A DNA stretch of 64,000 bases from Anodontia alba (Eukaryota > Mollusca > Bivalvia > Lucinida > Lucinidae), in assembly GCA_964016985.1 (NCBI GenBank), contig OZ024836.1, positions 40,296,803 to 40,360,802 of the forward strand. Direction: 5' to 3'. Positions 61,330 through 64,000 of the stretch are shown one piece after another (position 1 is the first letter of the stretch; every line of letters starts with the position of its first letter). The translations under genes were made by a program, and so were the position numbers. Under the pieces are notes generated by a model. That model did not search any database and had not been told where the DNA came from. It saw only the letters and a list, made by a program, of their open reading frames with translations.

Positions 61330-61500
61330 ATCATGTTCTTTGAAAGTAGCACATATTCAAGGGCAACTTAATGGACTGGACTGGATATCCCTGGTAGATT
61401 TTCTGCCATTTTAGTACAATGGGAGACAACTTTTGTAACTTCCTGTTTGCTTTCCTGCACATCAAGCCCCTTTGTGGATACTGTTATATTGGTACCGAAA
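61330..61500. mobile_element. MITE-13 fragment
   Basis: GGGAGACAACTTTTGTAACT and TCCTGTTTGCTTTCCTGCAC, inverse of 53455-53490. Confidence 0.5.
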
Positions 61501-61562
61501 GATAGAGTTTCCTTACCTAAACAGAACACTAACATAAATGAAGAGCATGCTGTCAGTGTAAA

Positions 61563-61777
61563 TTCTTTGCATGCTGGGTAATTTTGCATGCTTTTTTGTC
61601 GTCTGTTTATATTTTTTAAAATTAACTTTTCCAAAGAAAGCTTTTAGGAGTACCATCAGAGTGTTAAACAGTTTGGATTCAGATCAGGCCCGACGTTGTG
61701 TCGGGCCTGATCTGGGTCCAAACTGTTTGCAAAGGTTAGCAAACAACAAAAGTCGCCACTAGTGGGGAAAGAGTTAA
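61563..61777. mobile_element. MITE-11 with core A hairpin
   Basis: TTTGCATGCTGGGTAATTTT start, GTGGGGAAAGAGTTAAC end. The hairpin at 61665-61730 has the apex GCCCGACGTTGTGTCGGGC, found in no other copy. Confidence 0.6.
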
Positions 61778-62752
61778 CAAGATAATGCTTTTACATAAGA
61801 CACTAATTGTCTAAGCCATATTACACATAATTTCTTGTTTAGCAGGGATTTTATCATTATCTATTAATTTACTGTGGAAATATGAATATTTAATGATGAC
61901 TGTCATACTTTATAGTCATCAGCATTTCAGGAATTTTTTCATGCAAAAATTACCCAAAATTCCTGTACAGGAATCTCTGATGGCCTCCTTTGGTGGGTTT
62001 TCGGAGTTTGTGGGGGAGGTGGGGACTCAACTTAGACATCAGTATGGATGTGCTTTTGTAAAACCAGAAATGAAACCAGTGAAAATACATTTTTATACAT
62101 ATACAACAAGATTGCCACGAGTATTTCTCAACTTTTTCCTCGTATTTAGATTTGATTTATGAATGTGATGCCTCAGTGAAAGAAAATGTGTCATTCCTAT
62201 ATTCCAACCAGAAAAATTAAGGTGTGGTGTGGTGGAGTGGCAGAGGGTAGGGGGCTTATATACCTAAAACAGCAAAAAAGTTGAGCTATAGATATACTTC
62301 CACATCTGTAAAGCATTAGCTTTACTAAAAATAAGAGGCTTTAATAACATGTCTGTTAGTTTGTCATCTGCTAAGGTTTATGGTGTCTGTCAAGATTTAT
62401 GAAAATAATGATATAAAGAAAGCATTTAAGAATCTAAGGGTTCTGTTCATATTATAGGTACTACAGTAAATCATAAAGGTTACACATCTTCAAACAGCTG
62501 TTCTTGTTATCAAACATTTTTGACACACATTCAAGACCTGTTTATACATAATAACTCTGTAATAAATATTAACTTTAGCCTATCTTAAGCAATGGGGTCA
62601 TTTGGTGCAGTACAAATGTTTCCTTTTTGCATGAAAGTTGAACTGTCTGTATGTCATGCATGAAATCTTTGAGGTTATGCAATTAGTTCTAAATAAATAA
62701 AAAGAGCACTACATATGCTAAATATTTGGACAGCATAGCTTCTTGCTGTACA
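61778..62752. other. Unique DNA with one protein-like open frame
   Basis: The longest repeat-free stretch of the window. A frame at 61893-62162 (89 codons) includes MASFGGFSEFVGEVGTQLRH after a CAG at 61970; I recognise no domain and see no donor, so it is not called as a gene. Confidence 0.4.
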
Positions 62753-62853
62753 TGTTAACCATCACAACAATTGTCGTCTGCTGTGTCATCTGCTTGTGAT
62801 TTTAAAAGTCATTTTTGCAAACAGTATGGACCCAGATCAGACTGCCTCTTTAG
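62753..62853. mobile_element. PB2 left half with core A, broken at the apex
   Basis: TTAACCATCACAACAATTGT to CCCAGATCAGACTGCCTCTTTAG (split at AGATC), the palindrome centre, then a tandem array. Confidence 0.75.
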
Positions 62854-63520
62854 GTAGGAAGCATCGGGGTGACTTGTAGATCTAAAACAGTTAAAATCAT
62901 TCAGATCTGAAATCCAAGTTGGCCGCTATGGTGGCCATCTTGAAAATCTGTTTTTCGCTTCTCCTCCTGAACCAAAAGGCCAATTGACTTGAAACTTGGT
63001 TGGAAGAATCGGGGTGACTTGTAGCTCAAAACAAGCTGAAATCATTCCGATCTGAAATCCAAGATGGCCAGTCATCTTGAAAATCTATTTTTCGATTCTT
63101 CTTCTGAACTGAGGAAACTTAGTTGGAAGCAACAAGGTGGCCTGTAGATCAAAAAATAGCTAAAATCATTCAGATCCGAAATCCAAGATGGCAGCCATGG
63201 CCGTCATCTTGAAAATCTATTTTTCACTTCTCCTGAACCGAAAGACCAGTTGACTTGAAACTTGGTAGGAAGCATCAAGGTGACCTGTAGATCAAAATTA
63301 GCTAAAATCATTCAGATCTGAAATCCAAGGTGGCAGCCATGGCCGCCATCTTGAAAATCTATTTTTCGCTTCTTCTTCTGAACCGAATAGCCAGTTGACT
63401 CGAAACTTGGTAGGAACCATAGGGGTGACTTGTAGATCAAAAAAAGCTAAAATCGTTCTGATCTGAAATCTAAGATGGCCATCTTGAAAATCTATTTTTT
63501 GTTTTTTCTCCTGTACCAAA
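62845..63520 (+). repeat. Tandem array of ~122-145-bp units, 5 copies
   Basis: Same unit as in 21541-22584: AGGAAGCATCGGGGTGACTT, AATCCAAG(A/T)TGGC, ATCTTGAAAATCTATTTTTC. Copies start near 62857, 63004, 63126, 63270 and 63413. No element ends are visible. Confidence 0.85.
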
Positions 63521-63524
63521 GGGG

Positions 63525-63532
63525 GGTGGGGT

Positions 63533-63563
<31 letters not shown>

Positions 63564-63570
63564 GGGGGAC
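63525..63570. repeat. (GT)n and poly-G tract
   Basis: GTGTGTGTGTGTGTG followed by about 23 G. Confidence 0.95.
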
Positions 63571-63661
63571 AGTGTGGGGGGTGCAGGTTCCACATTCTAC
63601 TGACTTACTTGGATAGCCAGCTGGGGCCCACTGATGAGCGGATTAGAGCCTCTGTTGGGCA

Positions 63662-63868
63662 TTAACCCTTTCAGCCCCGCATACCAAAATGGGTGCCTTT
63701 GCAAACAGTGTAGGTCCAGATGAGATGAGTCATATTGAGCCATCTCATCTGGATCTACACTGTTTGCCATTCTGTTGTTGAGTTTTGACAGATATCACTT
63801 TTTGCACAAATGGATGTGTTCATTGATGGAAAAGTCCACTTCAGAGATGAATTTGGGCCAAATGTTAA
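63662..63868. mobile_element. MITE-9 with core A hairpin
   Basis: TTAACCCTTTCAGCCCCGCA start and TTAA at 63865; hairpin 63698-63768 with apex ATGAGATG ... CATCTCAT. The right end is not a clear inverse, so the limits are uncertain. Confidence 0.5.
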
Positions 63869-64000
63869 CCTCTTCTGTAGCATCTGATTTGAATAAATCT
63901 TCACTTTTATTATTTTTTTTTTATTATTATTTTTTATTTATTTATTTTTGCTTACTAGAAAGGTAAATGTGTTTTATTTATTTTTTTTTTTCTTCAGTAT

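Noticed and set aside
61893..62162. 89-codon frame with a protein-like middle part (MASFGGFSEFVGEV)
   Set aside because: No domain recognised, no donor or clear acceptor fitting the frame, and codon content like the surrounding AT-rich DNA. Kept as a note in the region entry.

Overview
This is nuclear DNA from a multicellular eukaryote, most likely a bivalve mollusc. I infer this from the repeats: elements with an (ACGG)n microsatellite plus tandem ~145-345 bp units that resemble bivalve 'pearl' elements, two tRNA-derived SINE families, and a dense load of palindromic MITEs. No conserved protein-coding gene is visible. The window is intergenic or intronic and AT-rich. I mark three single-exon candidates on the + strand, all of low confidence: 2207-2282, 40557-40783 and 55209-55264.

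Working names used below. Three hairpin cores recur. Core A has the base motif GCAAACAGTGTAGACCCAGATCAG (split here as GCAAACAGTGTAGA plus CCCAGATCAG). Core B has CATATGTTGTGGGTACTCATT. Core C has GACATTTCATGCAAATTGTCT (or the GTGAATTGTCTGC form). They sit inside families with different ends. PB1: TTAA + CCCTTGTCCTGCTGAA, ~205 bp, core A. PB2: TTAA + CCCTTAAAGCGCCAA, core A or core C. PB3: TTAA-like ends with GGGCTAATTCAGCAG, core C. PB10: TTAA + CCCATTGTAG, core A. PB14: TTAA + AGGCTCCATATTCCT. TA5: TA + CCGTATTCGACCTAATTACC, core B. TA6: TACCCTAAGTATTGGGAC, core A. HB1: AGCTCCAGATAAGG ends, core B. HB1b: a variant with other flanks. G7: GGGCCCAGTTGTTCAAAGC ends. P8: ACAACCTCTTTATAAC ends. 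T15: CAGTAAAACCTG ends. MITE-9, -11, -12, -13 and -16 are smaller groups. SINE-A has a tail with AATGTTGAAAGGGA and CACCAAACCATCATC. SINE-B has a body starting GGCAACATTCTTTCGTGGAG.

Layout. 0-12 kb: MITEs, a ~1.3 kb hAT-type element with an 8-bp target duplication, SINEs and a candidate exon. 12-14 kb and 19.7-22.6 kb: large pearl-like elements with tandem arrays. 17.6-18.6 kb: a 390-bp palindrome next to a miniature LTR retrotransposon whose LTRs each carry a complete tRNA-like Pol III unit. 22.6-45 kb: MITEs and SINEs at about one hairpin per kilobase, often nested. 45-46.7 kb: a pearl-like element inside a P8 palindrome. 47.4-47.9 kb: an internally deleted mariner. 49.6-51.0 kb: a 1.4 kb Tigger/pogo-like element. 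51-64 kb: more MITEs, tandem arrays and a candidate first exon.

The main biological signal is the hairpin system. At least nine element families with unrelated ends share three hairpin bases, each with a family-specific apex. Cores swap between ends. Differences from the consensus appear on both arms at once. Breaks and chimeric joints fall repeatedly at hairpin apices. All family assignments come from reading the sequence by eye, without database support.
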